Shown here piece by piece: positions 37,601-49,725 of a stretch of 64,000 bases of DNA. The stretch comes from Dipylidium caninum (Eukaryota > Platyhelminthes > Cestoda > Cyclophyllidea > Dipylidiidae). The position numbers and the translations under genes are program-made. Below the pieces are notes generated by a model, which saw nothing but the letters and a program-made list of their open reading frames with translations, made no database searches and was not told the origin of the DNA. The stretch lies in contig QEYB01000180.1 in the NCBI GenBank assembly GCA_017562135.1, positions 558,001 through 622,000 of the forward strand. Direction: 5' to 3'. The number at the start of each line of letters is the position of its first letter. Position 1 is the first letter of the stretch.

Positions 37601-40600
37601 ATTAGAAAGTGGGAGGCGGATTGTGACAAATTCGAACTGAAAATATAACAAAGACACGCATATACATAAATAAAAAGAGCTCTACACCCGTATACCTTAG
37701 AGGGATAAGGATTAGGATAGAGGCAGGAAAAGTGGTAATGTACCGCTTGAACGTCTTAAGATCGGCCTCGCTAATACCGAAGGACCGAAGAAGTGCTCTG
37801 GCTTCCCGGAGATGCAGCTTTCGCAGATCAGCATCAGTGCCGGTGACAGTTTTTTTGTCTTTCAAGAGGCCTCGTGCCACCTCGCCCCCAGTCTGACGAA
37901 AAAGGGCGCCGGGCTTGGCGGAGGTTTTAGAGTATGAAAAAGCTTCCCCACAGCCCGTGGGGTCCGCCGGTCCGTGCAATTTAAAAAACATCCGCCACGC
38001 TGCGCTGCCAAATAAGCTCTTGTTGTGTTCCATGGAGCTGCCCGTACCTCGTCCTCCATTTTAGGCTTGGATAAAAGGAAATTGTAGCAGTCGATTCATT
38101 AACGCCGCTCTTTACCTCCCTACTCCTTCATAAGGCAATCCGGATTTTGTGCACTACTTAACATACACCAAATCAGGAATTAAACGTGGAACAAGCAATT
38201 AAGAATGAAAATTTCATGAATGAAACACATAAAATGAGACCAACTGCGCAAGTCTAGTGTATTAAATTTGTAGTATTCTCTCGTACCTGACCCTCCTTTT
38301 CTTCTTCCTCTTCAGGATTTTCGTCGAGAACAAAGAGCGATTTCTCACCATAGCCGGCATCTTTTAAACGTAGTTCTGCAGCTTGCATACTAAAGAAGGC
38401 ACAGAAATCTTCAGGCTGAACCAGATAGCGGATCTCCTCCTCCGATGGTAGGCGGTAATCTGAACGAAGGACCCACCAGCTAAGCGTCCACCCCTGCAGA
38501 CACAATCGAATGAGGGGAATAACACTCCAATACCGTGTGTTATAAATGATTGACTTTGTGCATTCTAAGAACAAAATTAGACAATATGTCTTCACCAAGG
38601 AATGATTCATAAAATCCATTTTAAGGGCTCTATGAATTGTCCGATTACCGACCTTATCAGTTATCGGTAAAAAGTGAACATTTTTGAAATTATGAATTAG
38701 CAAGCGAAAGGGGGGGGGAGAAAGAAGGAAGTTGCGCAAACAATTTTATGCTAAGGGGACCTACTTCGACGTGAATATTAGATTATATTACCAGAACTAA
38801 GCAATGAAAGTTGAACATGCCATAGGCTTGAGATCTGAATCAAGGGTTATTCATACCCGTTCGTTTGAAATCGGCGCAAATCTTGAGGCGTTTACGGACA
38901 CTACTCTCGGAGTGGTTGGGGAAGGCGGAACGAATCTCCTCCATTTTGATTCGTTTTGGTTCATCGGTGCTCTTGAGAAATAGACGAAGAATGTAGACCT
39001 GCAAAAAGTCGCGCGCGAAGTTGTTGGCGCGCTTCGAGTTAGGCCCAGGGACTTCCATTAGCGGGACCTCCTGGCCCACTGTGAAGGCGTTCGGCACTCG
39101 CCGTATCCACAGACCATTGCGGTTACGAATAACCAAAAAGTCAGTTAAGGGCGTTTTGTGTGGGTAAATTGGCGCCCGAAACATATTGTTTTCCATGCTC
39201 TATAAAATTAGATTTTACGAATTGTATATGGGAGAAGGTAAAAGGAAATAGGAACGATAAGTGTTAATTGCACCGTCTAGCAACCTGGAGACATCCTCCT
39301 GGGCGTACAACACCCAAAAAGGGTGAATCAGTGTTCCCCACATTGACCAATGAACCATAGGGGAGCTCCGGAGGCGAACTGTTGCCCGCTGGATCAGGGG
39401 AAAGAGAGGGATCTTTTGGAAGCAGAGGTCTGTAGTAATTCACCAGTCGTGTTGCCATACCAATCTGAAGGGAAAAAAGTGTCAGTTGCTATTGTCTAGT
39501 TTAAATAAGTGAAGAAATGAGATGCCGTTCGAAAACAAATTAGAAACAGAAACAATGAAGCATGATCGAACTATATACCTAAAAACAATAACATAATAAA
39601 AGAATAGCAAAAATGAGTAATGAACCATCTAATAAATTAGAGTCCTTGGTTAAAATCACCAGCATACAAAAAGGCAAGTTGCACAAGAATTCCCCACATT
39701 ATTTAACGTAAATAACACGCAAGTAGAAGCAAAAAGAGCGGCCTAGCCACATTTCCTTAAATAAAAAGAAACTGACAGATTTATTGACCATAAAGTGATA
39801 GCACCTGATTCATGAGCGGAGGGAATTCCTCAGAATACTCAAAGAGCACTACTTCTCCATCGAAGCCAGAGAGATCCTGCGGCATTCGCATGAAGAAGAT
39901 ATCACCACCACCAGCAGCCATCTTCTCTTCTTCCCGCTCCTTGGCTTTCCGCTGGATAATTCTTGTTAGGTTATTCACAGAAATAGGTGTGTTGAACTGG
40001 GATATCATACCTCGAGTGTACCTGAGGGGTAGCATAAGAAGTATAATTTACCAGAGGAGTTCGCCTAGACGGTCATCAAGAGGGGATAACGCCACATTAA
40101 AGTAACAATTTACTGCTTTACCAGGTCGAAATATCAACTAAAGGGCAGGATTCATGTGCACGTAACAGAGTAGACCACAAAATAAGGAATACATCATTGC
40201 TCACTGCTTGAGAGGGGTTCGGTGAAACTGTCTGAGACGAGAAGGGGTGTTGTAAGTGGGAAAGAAGGGCGGCCAGAGTTCCACGGCAGGTGTGCTGTGT
40301 TGAAGTGGACCGCAGCGGGCAAGATTACCGAAAAGACCACCAGAGCGGATAGCGTAGTATTCGTCATTCGAGAGATTGAGGGGATCCATGGGGGGTAGAC
40401 CCGAGGCAGCTGCCGCTACCGAGGCCATGTTTGCAGTCTCATGGTTCGCATCCTCGCCACCCTCTCCATTCTCATCACTCTCCGCGCTGTCCTCATTCCA
40501 TTCACCCTCGGCTAAGAAGCCATGCTAAGCATAGAGATTCATTTATTACTAGTTGAATCTTACATATGGAAAACTGATCTTTCAACAAGCCTTAATTGGG

Positions 40601-43600
40601 GACAGGCTTAAGTTTCTGACAACCATAGTGCACCAACAGCACTAGTATTTAGATGTAATCTTGAAGCTTGCAAAGTGTTTCGCCGGTCCCACTAACAAAG
40701 GGCCATCTTTAAGACTGGGATCACACTACAGCGAAAAACGAACACGACGACTACAATACAATCTATTCCATAATAAACTTCCATGTGCGCGATAAATTCA
40801 CTAAGTACGACGAATATTCAGGACCCCCGTAACTTCAATTAAGTGTATTTTACACGACGAAAGTAAAAAAAACTACGCGACAGCAATGGGCTAGTTAAAA
40901 TACCACAGAGAAAACAAATTGTAAAGCAACTACACAATACTTAGTGAGTGTCCAGTAAAAGCGCATTACCAATTGGAATGCGAAAATACCTTTCCGAGGA
41001 TACGTTTCACTTTCTCGGCTCCTTTTTCCGCCTTCGCTAAGGCCCCGGTGAGGGTTCCACGTGTGGAGGCGAAGCCGAAGGTGACGTGAAAACTGGCCCG
41101 GTTGATGTTTCCATCCTGCATGTGCTGCGGTTGTTTTTTCTTCAGAGCACTTGGGGCATTCACTACCACAAGTTCATCATCATTGACTACGGTATCAAGG
41201 AGGCTCTGTTCGTCATTTTTGTTGAGAGTGAGCAGAAAAGGCGTGTTAACTGCTGGTGTCTGCTGCTGTGGATCATATATAATATCAAAGCGCCAACTGT
41301 CGTCCATGATCTGAGGATTCTCAACGGGGAAGAAGGAGTAAGGTCCAGTGAAACATGTGGTACTAGTCGGACGCAAAGCAGTAGGCGCCTGAGTATGGCA
41401 GTCGGGATTGGAACCAATAGTGTTGACGACGCTATTTGCAGACAAAGCCGTCTGTGATTGACCGACTGGGCCTGAAGCGGTCAGTACTTTATAACTCAGA
41501 ATACCCGGGTATTTTCCGTGGTAATTGTCCTATGAAAAGAAAAAGGGCCTGTCGGAACCACAAAATTTCACTTCTTAGTGGTCGGATAATCAATGCCAAA
41601 ATCGTTCGCGAAAAACGGACTTGTCGCCTAGGAACATACCTGAAATGAAGCCATTGTACGGCAGACCTGAGAGGGAATCCAGCCTGCATAGACTGCGTTT
41701 TGCCTGGCACTGGTGGCCACCCTGTTGTTACTCAATTGGGGATCGTAAATGATATCATCTTCCCATTGCATAAGTTTGAAAGGCAAGAACAATTCCTCCT
41801 CATCCTCTACCTCTGCCTCGGTTTCTTCTATTCTTTTACGCCTATCCTCCTCTCCTACAGCGTCGGTTCCCATATCGACTTGAGGTCCTGCTTGTGACGA
41901 AGCCTCCGGCAAGACTGAAAAGACATCTCAAATTAGCATATCACCAAAGGGAAAACCATATATATAATAATTCATACTGATGTTTTAAAGAATACGGGTT
42001 GAAAACCGTTTTCTGCATATTTAAATCTACAAACGATCAACCAAATACGAAAATTGAAGACCAAACATAAGGCAACATTTAATCATGAATACAATGTGAA
42101 AGGTAGATATGATAACTCACACCAGTCCAAAATATCCGCTCAACGTTACGTAAAATATTTTGGTATGATTTCGAGAAAAAAACTAGGTTCACCTCTATAG
42201 GTTACATGGCCATGCATGGGGATTACCTTCAGCGAAGTAGACATCAGAGTTTGGAATTGGGGCTTGTACAGGGGGCACTATAACGGTTGCATTTTTACGC
42301 CATTCGGTCCACTTCGTTATATCCACTGTTTCGGGAATTTCCAACTGGTCATACCAATATTTAGCCGGACCAAACCGCCACGTACTAAATTATTTGCACT
42401 TTAAGTTAAATACGCCTTGGAGCAAAGAGCTAGACATAATAAAATAAATGGAAATAACAGGTTTCGATCATGATGACAATCATAGTATCATAGTGACAAT
42501 AATACTTGAACGGACATCAAGAAGTTAATATAATATCAATCAGTCCAAAAGATCTAAATCATAACATACCATTACAAGTTTACAAACACACAGACGTGTA
42601 ATAAAAAAATTAAGGCCGAAAATGACTCGATACGTTGAATCCAAACATTAATGAATTCAACTGTCTTAAAAGAAAATTTAACATAATTCACTCTTATTAT
42701 GGTAAAAGGGGTTACCAATATTGTGAAGGGACATTGTTCGACGCTTCTACCTCCTCTGATTTTGTTTTTACATCGCCCGTAGAGGAAGAGTTGTTGTCGA
42801 CTGAGGCGATATTGACCGAATGTTCTAAAGATTTCTTCTTAGATTTTTTATCCTTCTTGGAATTTGCTTCCTTTGAGCCAGATTGGTTAGAACTCCTGAG
42901 GGATCCATTTTCGAGTTGTCCCAGACGTTGTGAAAAAGCAATATGCCACCATGAACGCTCTGAACCCGCAAGGTAATTTTGATTGGGATCAGGCTGTCGT
43001 TGCAACAAGTGCATTTCGTTATATTTTACAGCTTCTTCAAAATGTTTACCGTGTGTCGGTATCTCACCGAGACTCAGGTAGTTGCGAAAAACCAAATTAA
43101 ACCTGAATAAAGAAAACGCTGAGGTTAAAAAAACCATGTTAACCATTTGATTTGTAATGCGAAGTAGTTTTAACGTTAGAAACAGATCAAATGACATTTC
43201 ACAGACTGGAAACGTTGTCGTTATCGTATATAAGTTAACTATGGCGCCGTAAAGTAAATAAAAAACAACCTGCCGGCTGCTTCATCCAAGTTATTTTCTC
43301 CCAGCATGTCGGCAAAATCATCATCTGAATAATCCAACGGATCATGCTTGAGATGGTCGTATTTACGAGGAGGGTACGGAAGTTTAATTATACGACCCCA
43401 TCGAGGAATGAGATTTGGAGAGTAATAGGGAAACAATGTTGTAATATCCACATCAGCATATTCGGATGGTAAAAGATTACCCAAAGGAGTGTTAAGAACT
43501 CTTTGAGGAGGTGTCTTTCGGCTATGTAGGAGGGGAAATTCACCATCAGAATCTGGTGTTTTGTACAACGGTGAGATTGTCTAAATAAAAGAAATTAAGG

Positions 43601-44450
43601 CACAAGGCAAAATATCTGCCCACAAACAACATAGGGTATGAATATATATCAAGCATGGCCGAAATAATATCCAAGACCTGAAACTGGAAGGATCAATATT
43701 TACCCTGTGACGAGAAGCAGCAACGGGAGCTGGGTGTGTGGGAGGCGGCATCATTGCAGCTGCGTCGTTTAGAATCTGTGTTTTCGAAGTCGGATGGTCT
43801 CCGATTGGTAGAGAGGCAGATGAAGGTTTCAAAGTCGGAGAGGAGGGTTCGGAACGGCATCTGGATATTGAAGAAATGACTGAGGGTATTTTTGAGGACC
43901 CTGTGAAGTGTGAGGCCGAAGGGGAGGATGGGGCACTCAAAAATAGATCTTTATTTCTTGAAAAAAGATCCAAAATGAGTTTCGAGTCCATATCAACAGA
44001 ATAAAAGGTAGTCTTTTGGAGCGGACCATCGTAGTCGTCCTAATGGAAACAACAGTTAAAAGAAGCTATGTAACAAAATACTAGAAATAAATGAAGATAC
44101 ACACATACGTCCTCATTTGCCACATTTGGCAAGGAATTTTCAATAGACTCAAGACGAATAAGTTCTGATTCGTCGTAAAAATCTCTAGGTTCAACGGTCT
44201 GAATTGGATCAAAAGGATTGGAACCGCTCCCATTCGACAGAGATGGGCCAAATTCGGCAACGTCAGAAACGATTGCCTGAATGTTTGCCTCAACTTCAGT
44301 AACATGACAGGCGTCGATATGATTTATTGACGACAACTCCTCATCCTTAGCGTATTCATCTTCTAAATGGCCGTGCTTGTCAACATTTCCGAAGAGAAAC
44401 AGACACATTTTATAGCGCGGACCAGTATCATCACTTTCTTGCATCATTTT
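31612..44450 (-). CDS. TAF1: TFIID subunit 1 (TAF1), about 2,418 aa, 24 coding exons
   Basis: TAF1 is the TFIID scaffold; it contacts TBP, TAF7 and acetylated histones. ATG is at 44,447, after an AG acceptor at 44,452-44,451. Minus-strand exons: 44,109-44,447; 43,704-44,039; 43,270-43,580; 42,716-43,102; 42,227-42,384; 41,640-41,914; 40,990-41,529; 40,205-40,524; 39,805-40,021; 39,285-39,464; 38,857-39,199; 38,287-38,493; 37,744-38,065; 36,596-37,040; 35,986-36,402; 35,501-35,705; 34,842-35,218; 34,122-34,487; 33,786-33,984; 33,318-33,547; 32,924-33,168; 32,547-32,761; 32,268-32,473; 31,612-32,028. In order: TBP-inhibitory TAND motif (FLFGN, near residue 20); repeated [12 protein letters not shown] segments (exons 6-7); [18 protein letters not shown] and [11 protein letters not shown] of the conserved core (exons 8-14); CCHC zinc knuckle C-x2-C-x4-H-x6-C split by an intron (exons 16-17); Gly-rich linker (exon 18); two bromodomains with NG acetyl-lysine sites (exons 18-21); acidic tail. 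Frame breaks occur at the exon 11/12 join and in exon 13 (about 37,980), probably consensus errors. The first codon and last exons are least certain. Confidence 0.93.
37135..37154. repeat. AATT tetranucleotide repeat in a TAF1 intron
   Basis: About five tandem AATT units in the intron between TAF1 exons 13 and 14. It is self-complementary and AT-only. Confidence 0.85.
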
Positions 44451-45175
44451 CTGTTGAAAAAATCCAAGTAGGGAGCGAAAAATATAAAAATAAATGACGA
44501 AAAGACGGTCACAATAATGCAATGCTTGTAGGAAATAAGCCACTATAGCGCTCAGAGAGCCACAAAATGAAACGAACCAGGCAGGAGTGTAAGAACACAT
44601 AAGATAAAGTATTAACTCACACCACTACCGAGAGTTATATAAGACCTCAAGAGCTCAGGACGCGACCGAAGGCCGAGAAGTGCACATTTGACCCAAGTGA
44701 ACCGCTTCGGGGAGACAGATATAACAAACAATAAAAAGCCATGTTCACTTTACCCAAATATTTACATTCATTTGTAATTAAATTTAATGCTATTTTTTGT
44801 TTCTTAAAAGTACTAGTTGTAACTTTTATATAATTTTGGAACAAACCACTTATGGCAAAACCATGAAAATTTACTTAATTATTATTGGCAATGCAATTAG
44901 ATGGTCTTCGTGAGAAGATGACATTAGCTTCACATTGTTGTTATAATCGATGACCATGACGGTTTCGGAGGGAAAACCCAGGTGTAGGTAACTGGCTCTC
45001 CAGTAGTTACTGGGGCTTAGAGCTTGTTAATAATGATAGTTTGATTACCATTTAATGTAAGATTTGCTATTCCATAAAATGTGCACATTGTTCTTCTATT
45101 ATAATACTCTCACCAGATTGGCCAAACCCAGGGCTCCCCTGAATGCTTTTTAATTTTCAAACCAGCGTATCAAGA
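44451..45175. promoter_or_regulatory. Shared upstream region of TAF1 and MEAF6
   Basis: About 725 bases separate the start codons of two divergently oriented genes, so it must contain both promoters unless their 5' exons extend across one another. The minus strand of the left end carries a pyrimidine-rich acceptor directly before the TAF1 ATG. The plus strand of the right end has a T-rich tract and AG sites before the MEAF6 ATG. I see no canonical TATA box at a convincing distance from either gene. Confidence 0.5.
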
Positions 45176-45832
45176 ATGGTCGAGAATACACCTTCAGTCG
45201 ACCCGAAGTCAGAGCTCGTTGATCTCATGCGTCAAAAACGCTTTCTTATAGCAAGTTCCTTCTAATTACGTACTTTTCATTCTGTTACTGACCCTTTTCG
45301 AAATGGACGCCCTTACGTGGTACGGCTTTGTTATCCGCATTACTTACTACATCCGTGCTTAACATGTGTAGGAGAGTCTCACGAACTTGGAGCGACAAAT
45401 CTATCTCTTCGAGGGAAGCTATTTGGACGACACAGCGCCTTACGGAAACATAATCAAGGGCTGGGATCGCTACCTGTTGACATCGTCTTCCGGAAGTGCT
45501 TTCAGCGTTGCAGCAGCAAATGGCACCGCGGACAAAAGAATCCGCAAGTTCCGCGATTCAGACCGCCTTTTTTCTCGCTCATCCGTCACATCCACCGCGG
45601 CTTCCGGCACGCACAGCTATTATGAGATCGACAAACGTGGGTAACCCACCGCTTACGACCTTTATACCTCATTGAGAACAATAACAGAACCCCCTCCCCC
45701 CATGCAGACGAAAGTGGGGTCTCTGACGAGCCCTCTCATGAAAATCAGCACTTCGAAGACCGGGTAAGCGAAAACGATCCGAAAGTCTATTCATCTGGGC
45801 CCAGTGGCAAGAAAAAGAGGAAACACAGATGA
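45176..45832 (+). CDS. MEAF6: MEAF6/Eaf6, histone acetyltransferase complex subunit
   Basis: Three exons, 45,176-45,250, 45,372-45,636 and 45,708-45,832, give 154 aa. Family members are small non-catalytic subunits of NuA4/TIP60, HBO1 and MOZ/MORF acetyltransferase complexes, acting in the nucleus on chromatin. The signature [17 protein letters not shown] followed by [12 protein letters not shown] (about residues 30-60) and a downstream [10 protein letters not shown] match MEAF6 almost residue for residue. The N-terminal helix [20 protein letters not shown] is the usual coiled coil, and the C-terminus is acidic then basic (KKKRKHR). The first intron begins with GC (GCAAGT). With it the coiled coil has the same length as the human protein; no GT donor does this. 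The second donor is GTGGGT at 45,637, chosen because the next exon is in frame only with it. The gene is head-to-head with TAF1. The ATG directly follows AG at 45,173-45,174. Confidence 0.92.
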
Positions 45833-46370
45833 CGCCGCGACCGTGTACAAATGCTCCGCGCCGACCATTCAGCATGATTTACAACCAACTCGCCTCCGGT
45901 ATCTATCACCCCTCCCACCACAATCGTGGAGTAACGCAAAACGGCGGAGAGCTGAATTCGACACATTTTCATATTAAAGCAAGATTGGGTCATTTGTACA
46001 TATTCCTTGCCTATTTTGGACATCAGTGCACTATTCGACTTCGTAGTCGTTGGGACTGAAAGGGGGGGGGTTCAAACGCTGCAATACCACTCAAGAACGC
46101 TTTTTAGAATTTGCGATAGGCTATGATTGCCCAGTGTTTGGAGGATGTCTATTACTAGGCGTAGAGAGACGACGCTTAACTCAGTTACAACTTACCGTAC
46201 GGCAACCGCAAAAGAGCGAACAGGAGGAAGCACTTAATTATGTATGTTGAGACAGTTAAAAGTGTTCACAGGTAGGTTTTAATAAAAGTGGGAGAATGAT
46301 TACGGACAACAGTTGAAAGGGGAAGAGAACTGCCTCGCGGTGTGAAGAGCATACTAAATGCGTTTAAACC
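45833..46370. other. Intergenic, convergent 3' ends of MEAF6 and FET gene
   Basis: About 540 bases between two convergent stop codons, presumably both 3' UTRs. A plus-strand ATTAAA variant polyadenylation signal lies near 45,973. No other feature is visible. A run of nine G occurs near 46,062. Confidence 0.5.
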
Positions 46371-48798
46371 TCAGTAGGGGGTGGTGCGCATGCTACGGCT
46401 GGCACTTAGAGAACTGCCGCGCATGGGGCCCCCACCCCTCCCACCGCGCATTGATAGCCCGCCGCCGCCTCGGCCCCCATTCATCGGATGAACCGCTCCG
46501 CTCCTAGCGCCCAACGGCGGCATTATTGGACCGCCCCGGTGTGACATAGGTGGTGGTGGCCCGCCAGGACCCATCATTGGCCCTCCGTTCGTCGCCGGCG
46601 CTCCAGGAATCTGATGCGGTGGAAAGACAGGACCGCGCTGCGCAGGTCCCGACATCATTATCATACCATCGTCTGGGCGTGGTACCTGTAATTAACGCAT
46701 ACATCGCTTTCTTACATCCTGCCCAGGAACAGACTTCGGGTTTGGAGAGAGACTGGAGTTCAAACAGCCTAAGGTTTAAGGCACTGTTCGAGGCAAAAAG
46801 AACTTACGGTTATTGCACAGACCTAACTAGACAGGGACAAGCAACACCGACACGGGGACGATTGTCGACCAAAGGGCACATAAATAGAGCCCCTGTAGTT
46901 TGATAACGCGATTGTAGGATTAACATCACTCACCCCACATGCTTTGCACTGGTCGCGTCCTCCAAAGTTGAACCTTCCACAGGACTGACAACACCAGTCT
47001 CCAGGTCGGTTCACACTGGGGCCACCAATGCCTCGCATTCCTCCAGCGTTGACAGGTCTGCTGCCCCCACCACGGGGCTGCATCGAACCATCGTTGCGGT
47101 GGTCAAACTGCCCTCCGTACATTTCTGACGATCGATCGGAGGCCCCAAATGGCGTCACGCCTGCTGAACATATTACTAAACGTAAATGATACTACCAGTA
47201 GAATTGACATTCGACTGATTCAATGCGACGGAGCGATTAGATACCATGCCGGAATTGTTGTTGTGCTGTTGACCACCACTTGGAATAATAATGGGGCGTT
47301 GGCTATTCTTTGCCTGCCTAACATCAATCTTCTTGCCAAGAAACTCATTCTCTAAAGTGTATACAGACTTAAAAAATTTCAAACCGCGAAATAGAAACAG
47401 TAGATCCCGAATGGTTTAATATGAAAATGTAATTACCTGAAAACCATTTAATAGCCTTTTGCACACATTGAGGATCTTCAAACGTGACCAAGGCATCCCC
47501 TTTTGGAATACCTCGTTCTTTAAATATCCAGATCATCGGCATCCCTGTTTTGGCATTCATCTAAAGCGTCAGTAGGTTACGTAATAATACCTTGATTTTT
47601 CCAACCGCACCGAACTGTGACTTCATGACTTCGTGATCAATATTTTGAGGAAGTTTGCTGACAAAAATCGTGTCCTCACGAAGACCGTCGGCTAGGAAGT
47701 CTTATGATGAAAGCTTTCGCTTACGATTGGTAACACTGGGCAAATTGCTCGACCGATTTCCTGCAATACCAGAAAGTAGTGAGGACGTGCAACGTAGGCT
47801 AAAATTTTTTGGAAATATCGGAATAAAACCGGTTCTGGCAATGATTGCTCCTACTCACCATTCTCAAACTTGTTCATGCCAGCTCTTTGGCTGAAAAGAC
47901 ATTAAATGTTGAAATCCAAAAAATCACATGCAATCGCATTATGAAATTTGAAAAAAGCCATTCATCGGCAGTGCAGAAACTGTTTTTCCTCATTCTGGAA
48001 TAAAGTTATTAACAAAACGCAAAGACTCACGTAATAGAGCCACAAGATCGATAAACACGTCATGTACCACAATTGAAAATGAATAGGTATACCGATACAC
48101 AAATGTGATCATCCAAAACAAAACGTAATTCGTGAGACGAAAATCGAAAAAAATTGGAAAAAAGTCGGAAAACGAAGCAGCACACGGAAAATTGCTAGTT
48201 GAGCCTAAACATAAGAAGACTCACTTCACACCAAATCCCTTTCCAGAAAAACCCCCAAGGCCACGACCTATGACGTTTGCAGTGTCTTGCATAAATGCAG
48301 CAGCATTGAATCCTTAAGACATTAATGTATCATACGCTCGTTACCAGCCAAACCTTGCTCTTGTGCGATTGCTTCGTAAATGTTTCGAGGCGTGGGCTGG
48401 TTGAGTGCATTCGGAATCAACTGCCCGAACTGTTGAACGTCTAAACGTCATGAGTATATAAATAAAACGAAACATACCACTTATGGACGCAGGTACGCTA
48501 ACACCCGGGCCCTGACTATAGGGATTAAATTGCGAGTAGTCGCCATAAGGAAAACCGGAACCGAGGCCTGCTGTATTTAAGTGAGCACCCAGTTGAGGTA
48601 CAGACATCGCAGTTCCCTGTGCGTAGGGATTCTGATTGAATGAAGGCCCGCCGAAAACCGCCGCAGCCGGATTACCCTGCGCGAGCGCATAGCCTTGGAG
48701 AAATTGAGCGCCTTGATCGCCGCTCGCGTTAGGATAGTGCGCGAATTGAGGGTATGTCGGAGTTTGTCCTGACTGAGCCATCCCCGGATACTGATACT
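46371..48798 (-). CDS. FET-family RNA-binding protein (FUS/EWSR1/TAF15/cabeza-like)
   Basis: Nine exons: 48,478-48,798 (first in-frame ATG at 48,781), 48,345-48,440, 48,225-48,312, 47,859-47,890, 47,591-47,691, 47,437-47,560, 47,196-47,351, 46,934-47,163 and 46,371-46,685. From that ATG the product is 481 aa. Order matches FET proteins: residues 1-130 are a low-complexity Tyr/Gln/Gly/Pro/Ala-rich prion-like segment; 180-268 are an RRM (TIFVSKLPQNID, RNP1-like KGDALVTFED, FLGKKIDVRQAK); 355-377 are a RanBP2-type zinc finger with W-x-C-x2-C-x10-C-x2-C; the C-terminus is RGG/Pro/Met-rich. Such proteins bind RNA, associate with RNA polymerase II and TFIID, and act in transcription and splicing. 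Coding may extend upstream of 48,781, because the exon is open back to its acceptor at 48,799-48,800. Four introns are 30-37 bases. An NAGNAG acceptor at 47,161-47,165 allows a one-residue variant. Which FET paralogue it is cannot be decided. Confidence 0.9.
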
Positions 48799-49725
48799 CT
48801 AATACACAAAACAAAAAGGCTGAAGGTAAAAGGCCTCACACTACCCTATTCCACGTGCGGACGGCAAATAAGTTTGGTTCCTTAATCTTAAATAATAATC
48901 CGTCCCATAACTTCCAATTAGCACGAACAAGATGAAGCACAAAAAGATGCACGGTCAAACCTACGGTCGGCCATTTTGCTCCTAAGGTGGCGTGAAAAAA
49001 ACCATTTAAAACAAAAACCACCAAATAATTTACGATGAGCAACAATTAAAAACATTAGGATTAGCAAAAAAGACATTAATTTAGGAATAAAGGCATATAG
49101 TCATAGGGAAGGTAATTGGAGGGTACTCAGAAGATGACGCAAACCTAGTAAATGCAAGATGGAAAGACAAAAAGATAAAATAGAGGGCGCTGTGCTACAA
49201 AGACATGCATTAACAAAGATTAAAAACCTCGAAATGTCTGTACGACTGCGTAGCCTGCCGTTTCGATAAGAAAAAGACAGACAATTTAAAAATAAAATTC
49301 AACATTGGGAAGGGTTAAAATGCGCGAACTAGTAGGAATTAAAACTGATATTTCAGGTTCTAATTTTTGTATCCGCGCTCTCGCACAGAAAAAGCCTAAT
49401 TATTTGGCAGAAATGTAAACGGAATTGTCCCGAGTTTATTCTGCAATTGCGACATTTTCGCATAACAATAGATTGCAATGCCTGGCCATACGGCGTTTGG
49501 ATTCATACGAACTATTCCTTACGCTGATTGGCCACTATACCGCCACTGTCGTGAGCGCCCAGTAACGAGTTTCCCAAATTACCATTTTCTAAATCTATTA
49601 ACTGAGCTAATGATCTCGCTGCCCTCTGTTAGTTGTTTAATTTGCCTTCGCAAGGCCGTGAGAACGTCGTCACTTGTTCCATAAAGATCGAGATTGGCGA
49701 AAAGTAGTTTTATTTTGACCTAGAC
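48799..49725. promoter_or_regulatory. Region between divergent FET gene and CRCP
   Basis: About 930 bases, AT-rich, between two head-to-head genes. It presumably holds both promoters and any 5' exon of the FET gene. A T-rich acceptor (TTTTATTTTGACCTAG) ends two bases before the CRCP ATG. On the minus strand a T-rich tract ending in GTATTAG precedes the first FET exon. Nothing else is recognised. Confidence 0.45.
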
